A stretch of DNA of 64,000 bases, taken from positions 1,488,001-1,552,000 of the forward strand of contig NZ_CP017659.1 of the NCBI RefSeq assembly GCF_015326965.1, read 5' to 3'. This stretch comes from Paenibacillus sp. JZ16 (GTDB lineage Bacteria; Bacillota; Bacilli; Paenibacillales; Paenibacillaceae). The notes beneath the pieces were generated by a model. That model was not told the DNA's origin, made no database searches, and saw only the letters and a list, made by a program, of their open reading frames with translations. A program made the translations under genes and the position numbers. Positions within the stretch are counted from its first letter, which is position 1. Each line of letters begins with the position of its first letter. This document shows, piece after piece, positions 44,953 to 53,856 of the stretch.

Positions 44953-47307
44953 CTAAAAGTCCTCAAAGTCAAAATCATTCAAGTCGTCAATCATCTTCGC
45001 TTCTTCCTCCTTCAGATCGCCGGTCAAAATCTCGGCAGCCTGCTCTGCATTCACACCCCATAGCTCGCCAAGCAGCTCGGCAATCATCGTCTTCTCCTTC
45101 GCCGAAAAGCTGCTGAACGCCCGGCGCAGAAAAACAAGCGCACGAGTGAATTCATCATCCTCCAGGGACTGGATGTATTCATTCAGCTGCTCCCACAGAC
45201 TTAACCGCGAGAGAAGAGCATATCGGTTCCGCATCGATAAGCCTTCAAACCATCCTGCCCCCAAATCAGCTGGAATGCCGGGGGATAATCTCCGCGACAC
45301 TTCTTCGGCACACTGCCGGGCGGAAATCGCATTCCGCTCCATCAATACTGCACATGCATATCCCGACAAACGGGCGTTCAGGTCATCTCTTTCGGACAAA
45401 TGCCCGAGCTCTTGCAGCCAAAGTTCCTCGTCCACCTGCTCCGCATGCTCCAAGGCGACGCTGTTCAGCTCATTCATGGCGGTTATCATTGAGCCGGATA
45501 CCTCGTCGCTGCACTGGCTGCCATCGAGCAGAAACAAGCAAGCGCGCGTAAAGAGCTGCTGCAGCAGCGGTACAAGGGGCTCTGTATCCATCCGCCTGAT
45601 CCCGCCATAACGGATCAGCACGGATAACTCCCGGGAAGCTGCCGCAATCTGAACGACATCGCGGCTGTCCACAGCAAGCTTTTGCAGGGTCTGCCGACCC
45701 GCTTCCATCTGATGAATCATCCCGCATTCATACGCGATACGAATCAGCGCAGAGGCTTCGGCAATCGAACTGCAGCCCGCCAGCTTTTGCTGGAGCATAT
45801 AAGCGGCAGCCACCTCTACCGTCTCACCCAGCAGCGTCGATTCAACGACCTGAATTTCAACCTCCGGCGTCCATTGCACAACCCAGTGCTCCGCCCATGC
45901 TCCTTGCTCCTGCCCGCTGGGTCTGGACTTAACAAATTCAATCCCCAGCAGCTTCAGGCGATGAAACAAAAAGGACCGGTTCAAATCGAGATACGCGGAC
46001 TCTTTTGAAGCTACCCTCCGGTTCTCGCGCAAATCCAATATTAAATCGTTGGCTACAACCGATTTATACTTCTCCAGCTTCAGCCTCTTCAGCTGGCGGT
46101 TCAGGTCGTCTTGGATCGGGGTCTGGCTGACGCCTTCCGCCAGCTCGCCGATCGCCGTGCCGATCTCCACACGTGCAAGCTCCTCAGCCACGACCGCAAG
46201 TTCGCCGCGCCCAAGCAGCGTCTGGGCCGCATCCCGCAAATCCCGAAGTGTCGGGAGACCGCCCCCGTGGAGCGCTGCCAGCGACTCCGCCAGCCGGACG
46301 GCTTCGATCACCTCCGCCGTGGAGCGGTGGGTGCCATTCTTTCTCATCGAGCCCGCCACCATGGATAAATAATGATTCGGCAATTCCGCTAGAGTCCCCT
46401 CCTGCATTCGTTCCCACATCATCTCAAAATAATGGGGAGCGATATTCCCGGCACCATATCCGGAAATGGACGACAGCTTATAATAGGAATATGGCATAAG
46501 CGTCAGCTTGGTTATCCGGGAAGGAAGCTGATTCAATTCCTCGTCGCTCATCGGGCTGGACAAATCGCGAAGGGCCGAGACATGATAAGCCCCGCACACG
46601 ACTACGATGCGCTCGGGGTCATGCCCGGCCGCAATCGCTTCAACAATCTGGCGGCGCATATACGACTCCCGGACGGCATTGTAGGCGTATTCCACAGTAT
46701 CCTCCCGCCGCTCTTTCTCCTCCGACAGCTCTCGCATCTCCATGGAAAAAGCCGATATGGATTGCCGGTAAGATCCTTCGCTCAAATTATGCTCGTAGCT
46801 CCGCTCCCAGTACATATCGTAATCGTATTCACCGGCAAGCTCGGCAATCCGCTCATATAGGGATTTTTCGTCCGGCCGACTTTCGTCCATCGGTCCAGCT
46901 GGTACCGAGTCGGAACCAAGTTCCTCGCCTTCAAGTTCTTTCACGCGCGTTTCGTCATCCGAGCTGCGGCGCAGATCCTGCAGACAGACGGCAGCAGATG
47001 AGGGCAGGTCGATAAATGCGGCATAAGCTCCGTGCTTCTGCGCCCATCTCATGGCCTGATATTCCGGGGAGTATACCGCAAAAGGCCACAGAATCGTTCG
47101 TACGGGCAGTTCTTCGGTAAACGCCAATATGGCTACCGGCGGCTTGGTTGTTGCCTGAGTCAGATTCCGTATTTCCCCGCTTGCATCCGACGGCCCTTCG
47201 ATGAGCACGGCCGTGGGATTGATCACATCCAGAAAGTCCAGTACATGCTTCGCACCGGCGGGCGACAAATGCCGAACTCCAAAAACATGTATGCCGGCAG
47301 CATTCAC
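44953..47307 (-). CDS. DUF5682 family protein (YehM-like)
   Basis: About 784 residues. The start is GTG 47307, overlapping the MoxR stop as GTGA, with AAGGAG eight bases upstream; the ATG at 47325 is inside that ribosome-binding site. N-terminus GIHVFGVRHLSPAGAKHVLD with AVLIEGPSDA, then RIVVVCGAYHVSAL, resembles the TraB/ChaN-like fold (HxxP, EGP, GAxH). The C-terminal half is all-helical. Cytoplasmic, no signal. Biochemical function unknown; always found with MoxR/VWA partners. Confidence 0.85.
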   Translation of the reverse strand: MNAAGIHVFGVRHLSPAGAKHVLDFLDVINPTAVLIEGPSDASGEIRNLTQATTKPPVAILAFTEELPVRTILWPFAVYSPEYQAMRWAQKHGAYAAFIDLPSSAAVCLQDLRRSSDDETRVKELEGEELGSDSVPAGPMDESRPDEKSLYERIAELAGEYDYDMYWERSYEHNLSEGSYRQSISAFSMEMRELSEEKERREDTVEYAYNAVRESYMRRQIVEAIAAGHDPERIVVVCGAYHVSALRDLSSPMSDEELNQLPSRITKLTLMPYSYYKLSSISGYGAGNIAPHYFEMMWERMQEGTLAELPNHYLSMVAGSMRKNGTHRSTAEVIEAVRLAESLAALHGGGLPTLRDLRDAAQTLLGRGELAVVAEELARVEIGTAIGELAEGVSQTPIQDDLNRQLKRLKLEKYKSVVANDLILDLRENRRVASKESAYLDLNRSFLFHRLKLLGIEFVKSRPSGQEQGAWAEHWVVQWTPEVEIQVVESTLLGETVEVAAAYMLQQKLAGCSSIAEASALIRIAYECGMIHQMEAGRQTLQKLAVDSRDVVQIAAASRELSVLIRYGGIRRMDTEPLVPLLQQLFTRACLFLLDGSQCSDEVSGSMITAMNELNSVALEHAEQVDEELWLQELGHLSERDDLNARLSGYACAVLMERNAISARQCAEEVSRRLSPGIPADLGAGWFEGLSMRNRYALLSRLSLWEQLNEYIQSLEDDEFTRALVFLRRAFSSFSAKEKTMIAELLGELWGVNAEQAAEILTGDLKEEEAKMIDDLNDFDFEDF

Positions 47308-48407
47308 TGGTTGATCTCCTTGCATGCGTTATATAAGCCCCGCCACTCCGCTCCGCGTTTTTTCATAATGTTATCAAGATATTCCTTCCATACGAGCCGG
47401 TCTTTATCATCGTCCTTCACAATCGCTCCTTGAAGTCCCGCTGCCAAGTCCTCGTCCGTCAGCTCACCGCTGCCAAAGCTCGCTGCCAGCGCCATGCTGT
47501 TCGTCAGGAGCGATATCGCTTCAGCCGTCGAGATCACTCCGCCCGGGGACTTCACCTTTTCCTTTTTATCCAGCGTCATGCCGCTGCGCAGCTCACGAAA
47601 GATCGTCACGACCTTGAGCAGTGCTTCATCTGCGGGAGCAGCAGCCTGCAGATCATAAGAGGAGGCAATCTCCGACACCCGCTTCTTTACGATTTCGATT
47701 TCGGTATTCAGATCCGCTGGTGCGGGAAGGACGATAATATTAAAACGGCGCTTGAGCGCAGTTGACATCTCATTGACCCCGCGGTCTCTTGTATTTGCGG
47801 TAGCGATAATAGAGAAGCCTTTCCGCGCGTTCATTTCTTTACCGAGCTCAGGCACCGATATCGTCTTTTCCGACAAAATGGAGATCAGTGCATCCTGTAC
47901 CTCGGAGGCGCACCGGGAAATCTCTTCGAAGCGGGCTATCCCTCCAGCTTCCATCGCCCGCATGATCGGACTCTGCACCAACGCTTCGGGAGTCGGGCCT
48001 TGAGCGAGCAGCATGGCATAGTTCCAGGAATAACGGACATGCTCTTCACTCGTTCCTGCCGTTCCCTGAACGACCAGACCGGAATTCCCGTAGATCGCTG
48101 CGGCCAAATTTTCGGACAGCCAGGATTTGGCTGTACCTGGTTCCCCGATCAATAATAGAGCACGGTCGGTTACCAAGGTAGCGACCGCCATCTCGATCAG
48201 CCGCTTGTTCCCGATATATTTAGGCGTGATTTCCGTTTTGCCTGCCTTGCCGCCAACAATGAATTTGAGTACGGATTGAGGCGACATCTGCCATCCGGCT
48301 GGAATGTTTCCCGAATCCTCCTTACGCAATGCTTCCAGCTCGTGACGGAACAGTAATTCCGCGGGCTGCCGCATGATATCTTGTAATTGCTCTTGTCCAG
48401 CTGCCAT
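47304..48407 (-). CDS. MoxR-type AAA+ ATPase (YehL-like)
   Basis: 367 residues. Walker A is LLIGEPGTAKSWLSE, Walker B region GIARFEEISRCASEVQDAL, with sensor 1 IIATANTRDRGVNEMSTALKR containing the arginine finger. A lid domain follows. AAAGGAG ten bases upstream of ATG. Its stop overlaps the DUF5682 start. It is the motor of the five-gene system and likely remodels a substrate presented by the VWA protein. Confidence 0.93.
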   Translation of the reverse strand: MAAGQEQLQDIMRQPAELLFRHELEALRKEDSGNIPAGWQMSPQSVLKFIVGGKAGKTEITPKYIGNKRLIEMAVATLVTDRALLLIGEPGTAKSWLSENLAAAIYGNSGLVVQGTAGTSEEHVRYSWNYAMLLAQGPTPEALVQSPIMRAMEAGGIARFEEISRCASEVQDALISILSEKTISVPELGKEMNARKGFSIIATANTRDRGVNEMSTALKRRFNIIVLPAPADLNTEIEIVKKRVSEIASSYDLQAAAPADEALLKVVTIFRELRSGMTLDKKEKVKSPGGVISTAEAISLLTNSMALAASFGSGELTDEDLAAGLQGAIVKDDDKDRLVWKEYLDNIMKKRGAEWRGLYNACKEINQ

Positions 48408-48422
48408 GGGCTATTCACTCCT

Positions 48423-50285
48423 TTAATTTTCTTGCTCCTTCATCATCCGGAGGATGTAACGAAGCTGATCCTCGGCGTTGTCCCGAAAGTTGCCTTGCAC
48501 CGCAAGAACGCGATCATAATACATTGCCGGTAATCGGCAAAGCTGCTTGAATATAAAAGGTTCAATCATGTAGCAGTCCTGATTGCGCTTATCCTCCAGT
48601 GCGACCACGATCGCTTCAAATAACGCCTCATCCTTCATGCCGGAGCGAACAAGACCCATAATGATCAAGTTGGCAAAACGGTTGCGGAATTCCGGCGAAT
48701 TCTTCAGTTTCGCCAGTAAATACGACTCGGCTCCGTTATGTCCCCGGCGGGCGAACGCGCTTACCAGCGCAAGCTCATCCTGCTCGATAAACAGCTCAAG
48801 CCATCTGTCATCCCAGCTTGCTTGCAGCTGCTCCTGCGGAAGCATTTCCACGTAATACGTGTAACTTTCCTTCCCCGTAAACGGCATAACTTCCTCATAC
48901 GGTTTATACTGCCTATGGATAACCATATCTGACAGGGTGTCCAGAAGCCTTTTTCGTTCCTTGGCCGCGTTGCCAAGAGACGAAGAGCCGAAACCTTGCA
49001 GCAGAACGTCCTTGTATTGTTCATATACGCGGTCCGGCGGCAGCACGCGCGCGGCTTTTTGGAATACCTCGCGGACATATGAGCTGCTATGTCTGTATTG
49101 CTCCAAATCGTTCTCCGCGTTTTGGCGAAGCAGTTCCCTGGCTTCCTCGGAATCTACACGATTCATGTAAATGACCGCTTCATTCATAAGGTATGCCCAG
49201 CCCAAAGACTTGATATATAAGGAATACTGCTGAAGCACGTTCCGGTACAGCTCTTCGAGAGCAGAACTTTGTTTATCGTGCAGTGCCCACAAGCAGCGCT
49301 TCACCTTGCTCCAGCTCTCCTCCAGCTTTGACTTGTCATCCTGAAATTCGGAAACCGCTTGAAGCTCGGCGGACATGTCTCGTACAAGCCAATCCGTCAA
49401 CAAGGCGGAGCGGCATTTGCCAAGGGCAGGGTTAACCAGCTCTTGGTCTTTTCCTTGAGCGGCTTCATACAATCGCTCCACAGCCTGCTCCGAACCGTTC
49501 TCTGCAAGCGCGTCGTATGCGGCTTCGCGGATGACTTTCTTCTTACTCTTACTCCATTCCATTAGATCAGCTTCATACTCTTCGTAGCGGGCAAGCAATT
49601 TGATCGCCATGCACCTCACCTCGTCGCTGCCGATCTCGGCTGCTTGTCGGATCAGCTCCGCTATTTCCTTGCCGCCAGTTTGGGCCATCACCTTCAGCTT
49701 GCGCGACTCCGACTTTCCGCCCGCGGGATTAAAGCTTTCCATCAGAAATGGAATGATTTCAGATCCATACGACGGCACGATCTCATTGGCCGCTAGCTCG
49801 CCAATCTCCACATAAGGGTCATTCAACGCTTCAATCGCAAGGTATACCAGCCGGAAATCACGGAACAAGCCCTCCTTCCATGCTTCTTCTATGATCTCGT
49901 AACGGCCGCCGCCCGTTGTAGTCAGCGCTGTCTGTACAGCGGAAAGCTTGCGGAAGGATAAATTAGATGACAGTGAAACCGGATGATGGTCTACCGGATG
50001 GAGCTCTCCTTCAGGGGCTGTTGTTCCTTGTGTATGCAGCACGGAGCTCAGCAGCTGGTTCAAATCCTGAAGCAGCTGAGCCGATGGAGTCTCCTTCCCG
50101 GACTCCGGTTCGATTAAAGCGCTGATCCCTTCACCCAATCTCTTGAACACGGGAGCGCGCTCTCCCAGCTGCTGAAACTGCGGCAGCAGCCTCTTGAGGC
50201 GAAAGTCGCCGGCTGCGAGTTCGCTGCCGGCAATATATAAACGCCTAACCTCCTGGTTAAGCTCCTGCAGTAATGCCGTACTCAT
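48423..50285 (-). CDS. HEAT-repeat-like scaffold protein of the MoxR operon
   Basis: 620 residues, almost entirely alpha-helical. Repeats such as VYLAIEALNDPYVEIGELAA, EVRCMAIKLLARYEEYEADL and VIREAAYDALAENGSEQAVE match HEAT/armadillo spacing. No catalytic motif. AAGGAGG precedes ATG 50285. Not found in the E. coli yehLMPQ locus as far as I recall, so it is an extra component, probably a scaffold or adaptor. Confidence 0.75.
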   Translation of the reverse strand: MSTALLQELNQEVRRLYIAGSELAAGDFRLKRLLPQFQQLGERAPVFKRLGEGISALIEPESGKETPSAQLLQDLNQLLSSVLHTQGTTAPEGELHPVDHHPVSLSSNLSFRKLSAVQTALTTTGGGRYEIIEEAWKEGLFRDFRLVYLAIEALNDPYVEIGELAANEIVPSYGSEIIPFLMESFNPAGGKSESRKLKVMAQTGGKEIAELIRQAAEIGSDEVRCMAIKLLARYEEYEADLMEWSKSKKKVIREAAYDALAENGSEQAVERLYEAAQGKDQELVNPALGKCRSALLTDWLVRDMSAELQAVSEFQDDKSKLEESWSKVKRCLWALHDKQSSALEELYRNVLQQYSLYIKSLGWAYLMNEAVIYMNRVDSEEARELLRQNAENDLEQYRHSSSYVREVFQKAARVLPPDRVYEQYKDVLLQGFGSSSLGNAAKERKRLLDTLSDMVIHRQYKPYEEVMPFTGKESYTYYVEMLPQEQLQASWDDRWLELFIEQDELALVSAFARRGHNGAESYLLAKLKNSPEFRNRFANLIIMGLVRSGMKDEALFEAIVVALEDKRNQDCYMIEPFIFKQLCRLPAMYYDRVLAVQGNFRDNAEDQLRYILRMMKEQEN

Positions 50286-50311
50286 GGTCGTTCCTCCTTC
50301 GTTATCCCTGC

Positions 50312-51748
50312 TCAGTACAACAGCCGGATGATTTCGTTATTCGTAACAAGGGTCAGCGGCTGCGCCAAGAGTCGGCCCGTCGTCAGGCTGTGCTCAAACA
50401 TAACCAGCATGGAGACGCCGCTCAGCTTCTCCTCCGGCAAATACCGCAGCATCGGGACCGTCGACTGTAAAAATACGTCGCCAAGGGCAATCGACTGTCC
50501 GGCTTCATCCGTGATGGCATACTGACCTTCGTCGTTCCGGCTGATCCGGGAAACATGTAGCAGCATCACGGGATGGCTGTCAGCCAGCGGATTTTTCAGC
50601 TGGTTCTTCACCTTTTTAACTGCGTCAGCATAAGAGTTCGCCGCATATTCGTGAATCCAAACGAAATCCTCCGCTGTCAACGGAATTGAAGCCATCTCTT
50701 CAAAGCGGACTCGTCGGTTCATATCCCCCGGATAACGATAAAGCACTGGGACTCGGGCTTTTTCGAAAAAGCTGTCTTCCTCACGCATCAGCTTGGCGGC
50801 CTTATAGGGACGGTACTGAATCGTTCGGTGAATTTCGCCGCTGTCCTTCTGAATCCAGTATCCGATATCAACATGCTCCAGCCGTGCATCGTCGGCATAA
50901 CTCAGAAAGGAAAGCTGTATCAACTCCGCCTCTTCACTTACGAGTCCGAAGCTTTGCAGCTCCGTCAGCTGCCAGGCGTGCCCCAGCCATTCCTCAATCG
51001 TCGACTCATGGTCCAGCGCCATATCCGGATCCTCAAGCTTTGAAGTCAGGTATTGTCTGCCTTTTTTAATGATTGCGTTCATAACAGCAAGCTGCCCCAC
51101 CGCATATGTATAAGCTTTCTCCTGGTCTTTATCTGACAGCACCAACGCCAGGCGGCGAAGTTCCGACTGAGCACCCGATAAATAATAGTTGCCCATCTGC
51201 TTTACATGTTCCTGGATCAGCTTTTGTTCCTTTTTATCCAATGTTCCTAATCCGTTCCGGATCAACGAGTGGATCAGCCTCTCTAATACGTCCAGGCCCT
51301 CCAGCTGCGCATTGATTTTCTTTTTTAATGCCGATTTGTTGACCTTCTTCGGTTTGGGCGCTGCCCCTTCGGTTGTTTCTTTGAGCTTACGCTCTTCCCG
51401 CTTCTCCGCTTTCTCCCGTTTGGCGGCCAAATCCCCCGGCACCTCGGCGGGTGTAAACGATGCTCCGCCTGCATACGCATAGAGCAGACCAAGCACATGC
51501 TTGCACGGAAACTGCCGACTCGGGCAAGTACACCGCATAACCGGCTTCTCCGGTACCGCAAAATCGGCGGACGGCTGGTAATCGGAACTTCCGCTGCCAG
51601 CACATGTGCCAAAAAGTACGGCATGATCCACCGAATGATGGAGCTGCAGAAACCGTCCTTTTTTGACAAGACCCTGCCCATTCTTTATGGCCGCGCTATT
51701 CGGTGCCTGCGAATCGATCCATGACTCTGTTATCTCAACCAAACTCAT
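50312..51748 (-). CDS. SWIM zinc-finger protein (YehQ-like)
   Basis: 478 residues. The SWIM zinc-binding motif is MRCTCPSRQFPCKHVLGLLY (CxC...CxH, about residues 93-103), preceded by HHSVDHAVLFGTCAGSGS. A Lys/Glu-rich coiled region (about 125-165) and a large helical domain follow. The ATG at 51748 is close to its AGGAGG; a TTG two codons later has better spacing. First gene of the five-gene operon. SWIM domains bind DNA or protein partners, so this may be the recognition component. Confidence 0.88.
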   Translation of the reverse strand: MSLVEITESWIDSQAPNSAAIKNGQGLVKKGRFLQLHHSVDHAVLFGTCAGSGSSDYQPSADFAVPEKPVMRCTCPSRQFPCKHVLGLLYAYAGGASFTPAEVPGDLAAKREKAEKREERKLKETTEGAAPKPKKVNKSALKKKINAQLEGLDVLERLIHSLIRNGLGTLDKKEQKLIQEHVKQMGNYYLSGAQSELRRLALVLSDKDQEKAYTYAVGQLAVMNAIIKKGRQYLTSKLEDPDMALDHESTIEEWLGHAWQLTELQSFGLVSEEAELIQLSFLSYADDARLEHVDIGYWIQKDSGEIHRTIQYRPYKAAKLMREEDSFFEKARVPVLYRYPGDMNRRVRFEEMASIPLTAEDFVWIHEYAANSYADAVKKVKNQLKNPLADSHPVMLLHVSRISRNDEGQYAITDEAGQSIALGDVFLQSTVPMLRYLPEEKLSGVSMLVMFEHSLTTGRLLAQPLTLVTNNEIIRLLY

Positions 51749-51982
51749 ACCCTCCTAAATCAAGTCGCTGCCGGTCATGCACAGCAAAATTATCCATTAA
51801 CTTAATCATATCGAATCCGCGCCAGACTCCCTACCCTTCTTAAGACCTATTTAAGAACACTCATTCTTATTCATTCAACCATCCTAATCCTTTATTGGGT
51901 AATAAAGGAAACTACATTAAGCGGAAGTTTTTCTTGCGAGATAAGGATGCTAAGCCTTGGAAGTTTATACTTTCTTATCTCT

Positions 51983-52010
51983 AAAAAAAGAGCCGGCATA
52001 ACCGGCTCTT
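51983..52010 (-). terminator. Terminator of the metallophosphoesterase gene
   Basis: AAGAGCCGG (51988-51996), loop CATAA, CCGGCTCTT (52002-52010); on the minus strand a run of seven U follows. Confidence 0.85.
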
Positions 52011-52028
52011 CAGAAATCGATATCGTCA

Positions 52029-52760
52029 TTAATCTTTTCTTACTTGATACCGCCCTGTTCTAACCTCGAGAATATATTCTTCAGGGAAAGGCATGCCGGA
52101 TTCCAGGGCATCCTGTACGGCTTGTTCAATAGGGTAAGGCACGCGAATAAATTGAATGTTGAGAGGAGCCGGATCTTCGCTGTCATAGATTCCATCCAAA
52201 ATGACATAGGAGGCCTCAGGCATTTCAAGGGGATTGCCGACGCTGCCGGTATTAAATAGCGTTCTCCCGTCCAGATGCTGGTGATATGCATTATGAATAT
52301 CCCCGTAACCAGCAACGTCCGCGATTCTCGGATCCCCGCCCAGCGGGGAACTGTGAAACAAGGTTTCAAGCTTCTCCTGGCCATCCCATGGTTGTATTCG
52401 CTCGTACACGCTGCGGGGCGATGCATGAAACAACCGGATCCATTTACCGCTCATCATGAACTCAAGGATATACGGAAGATCGGCAAGATATTGAAGCCTC
52501 TCGCTTCCGAGTCTATGCTGATGCCATAGGAGGACCGGATCATCGGTTTCCTTACCTATAAAGTCGTCCCAATTCCCCTTGATGACATGCTGGCAATGGG
52601 TTCTCACCATATCAACCGCGATATCTCCGTGCGGGCCCTTGCCAATCAAGTCGCCCAGGCAGTAGATGGTTTCGATTCTGCGCTGTCTGATATCCTTCAG
52701 AACGGCTTCCAGCGCAGGGATGTTTCCGTGAATGTCGGAGATCAGTGCAATTTGCGTCAA
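52029..52760 (-). CDS. Metallophosphoesterase (YfcE/MJ0936-like)
   Basis: About 243 residues from TTG 52760, with GGAGG eight bases upstream. Calcineurin-like motifs are intact: ALISDIHGNIPAL (DxH), YCLGDLIGKGP (GD), VIKGNWDD (GNxD/N) and LFNTGSVGNP (final GS-N). A His from LFHASPR and one from YGDIHN complete the di-metal site. Likely a phosphodiesterase or serine/threonine-type phosphatase. It follows an HD-domain hydrolase gene by 22 bases, forming a two-gene operon. Confidence 0.88.
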   Translation of the reverse strand: MTQIALISDIHGNIPALEAVLKDIRQRRIETIYCLGDLIGKGPHGDIAVDMVRTHCQHVIKGNWDDFIGKETDDPVLLWHQHRLGSERLQYLADLPYILEFMMSGKWIRLFHASPRSVYERIQPWDGQEKLETLFHSSPLGGDPRIADVAGYGDIHNAYHQHLDGRTLFNTGSVGNPLEMPEASYVILDGIYDSEDPAPLNIQFIRVPYPIEQAVQDALESGMPFPEEYILEVRTGRYQVRKD

Positions 52761-52782
52761 TGAACCCGCCTCCAAGCTTCGT

Positions 52783-53445
52783 TTATTTCGAATTGCTGTG
52801 GTTATGGCTAAGTGAATCCCTTAATTCATCATATGCGTCTCGAAGCCAGGGATGGACTACCTTCAGCAATTCACGTCGATTCCATAAGTATTGAATATAT
52901 TCGAATGCCGCATGATCCAGCGAGATTTGCAGCTGGTCCGTAACCTCCTCTGAATACGGGGGGATTCCCGTTTGATCCCATTCCAATTTGTCAGCGACGA
53001 ACAGTACCTTGTCTAGCAAAGAAGCCTTGGATCTCAACGTCGTATGGCAACCAACAGCGTTCAATATTTCCGGTTCTGTAATCTTGAACAAATCCTCAGC
53101 CATATATGCCGATATTTTCTGATGGACGATCATGGGAAATAACTCTTCTTCGGGCAATACTTCCAAACCGATCTCACGGGATACTTGAATGCGGACATGA
53201 TTCGGAAAAACGGCACTAATATCATGCAGATACCCGGCATATTCAGCAGCGTTCGGATCGGCACCATAGAGAATTGCAATTCTGCGGGTTTCCTCCCCCA
53301 CTTTAAGCACATGCTCTGCTGTTTTTAGGCATTGGTGTTTCTGCAGAAAGCGGACCACGTCATTTCTAAGATTTCCGGTGAGATCGTGTCCCCCAAGCTC
53401 ACGGTAGGAGCTGATCATCAAGCGATGCTTACGCGGGTCATTCAC
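52783..53445 (-). CDS. HD-domain hydrolase (YqeK-like)
   Basis: About 220 residues from GTG 53445 (GAGGTG six bases upstream); a TTG at 53463 is possible. HD-family motifs: KTAEHVLKVGEETRRIA (H), AGYLHDIS (HD), VHQKISAYMAED (H), VGCHTTLRSKASLLDKVLFVADKLE (H and D). This matches YqeK, which splits diadenosine tetraphosphate symmetrically. Pairs with the metallophosphoesterase downstream, suggesting nucleotide-signal turnover (inference). Confidence 0.82.
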   Translation of the reverse strand: MNDPRKHRLMISSYRELGGHDLTGNLRNDVVRFLQKHQCLKTAEHVLKVGEETRRIAILYGADPNAAEYAGYLHDISAVFPNHVRIQVSREIGLEVLPEEELFPMIVHQKISAYMAEDLFKITEPEILNAVGCHTTLRSKASLLDKVLFVADKLEWDQTGIPPYSEEVTDQLQISLDHAAFEYIQYLWNRRELLKVVHPWLRDAYDELRDSLSHNHSNSK

Positions 53446-53856
53446 TCTTTTCACCTCACCCAATTCCTTGAATTTACCAATCTAGCACTTCATTTTCCAT
53501 ACAATATTAACTTATACTGAGAATAGTTTGAAGCTATTATACAAGAAAGTCAAAGAAAGGAGGTCATCCGATTCTACGCATCATCGACCAAACCCATTCG
53601 TGCAGATGATGCGGGATATCAACGTTGAGTAAGACATAACGAACCTATTGGAAGGAGGAAGCAATGATATATTAGGAAAGAATTGATCGATCCGTGATAT
53701 GGCCCCCGGTTTGTCCATTTATTATTCCTTAATATGGAATGTTTCGATTTTTAGTCTAATGTTTATTAACGTAATCATATATTTTACTCACGCGAGCTTG
53801 GTAACTGAATAAGATTTAAGCATCACCGACTTCACCACGTTAGGAGGCTGACGATA
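53446..53856. promoter_or_regulatory. 411-base non-coding region with leader elements for the sugar importer
   Basis: AT-rich. It holds an extended Shine-Dalgarno AAAGGAGGTCATCC (core 53557-53563) not followed by a usable start codon, a dyad GCATCATC/GATGATGC (53578-53585 and 53605-53612), and a second GGAAGGAGG in front of a three-codon ORF (ATG ATA TAT TAG near 53663). No protein gene is apparent. These fit a long 5' leader for the binding-protein gene at 53857. Confidence 0.5.
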
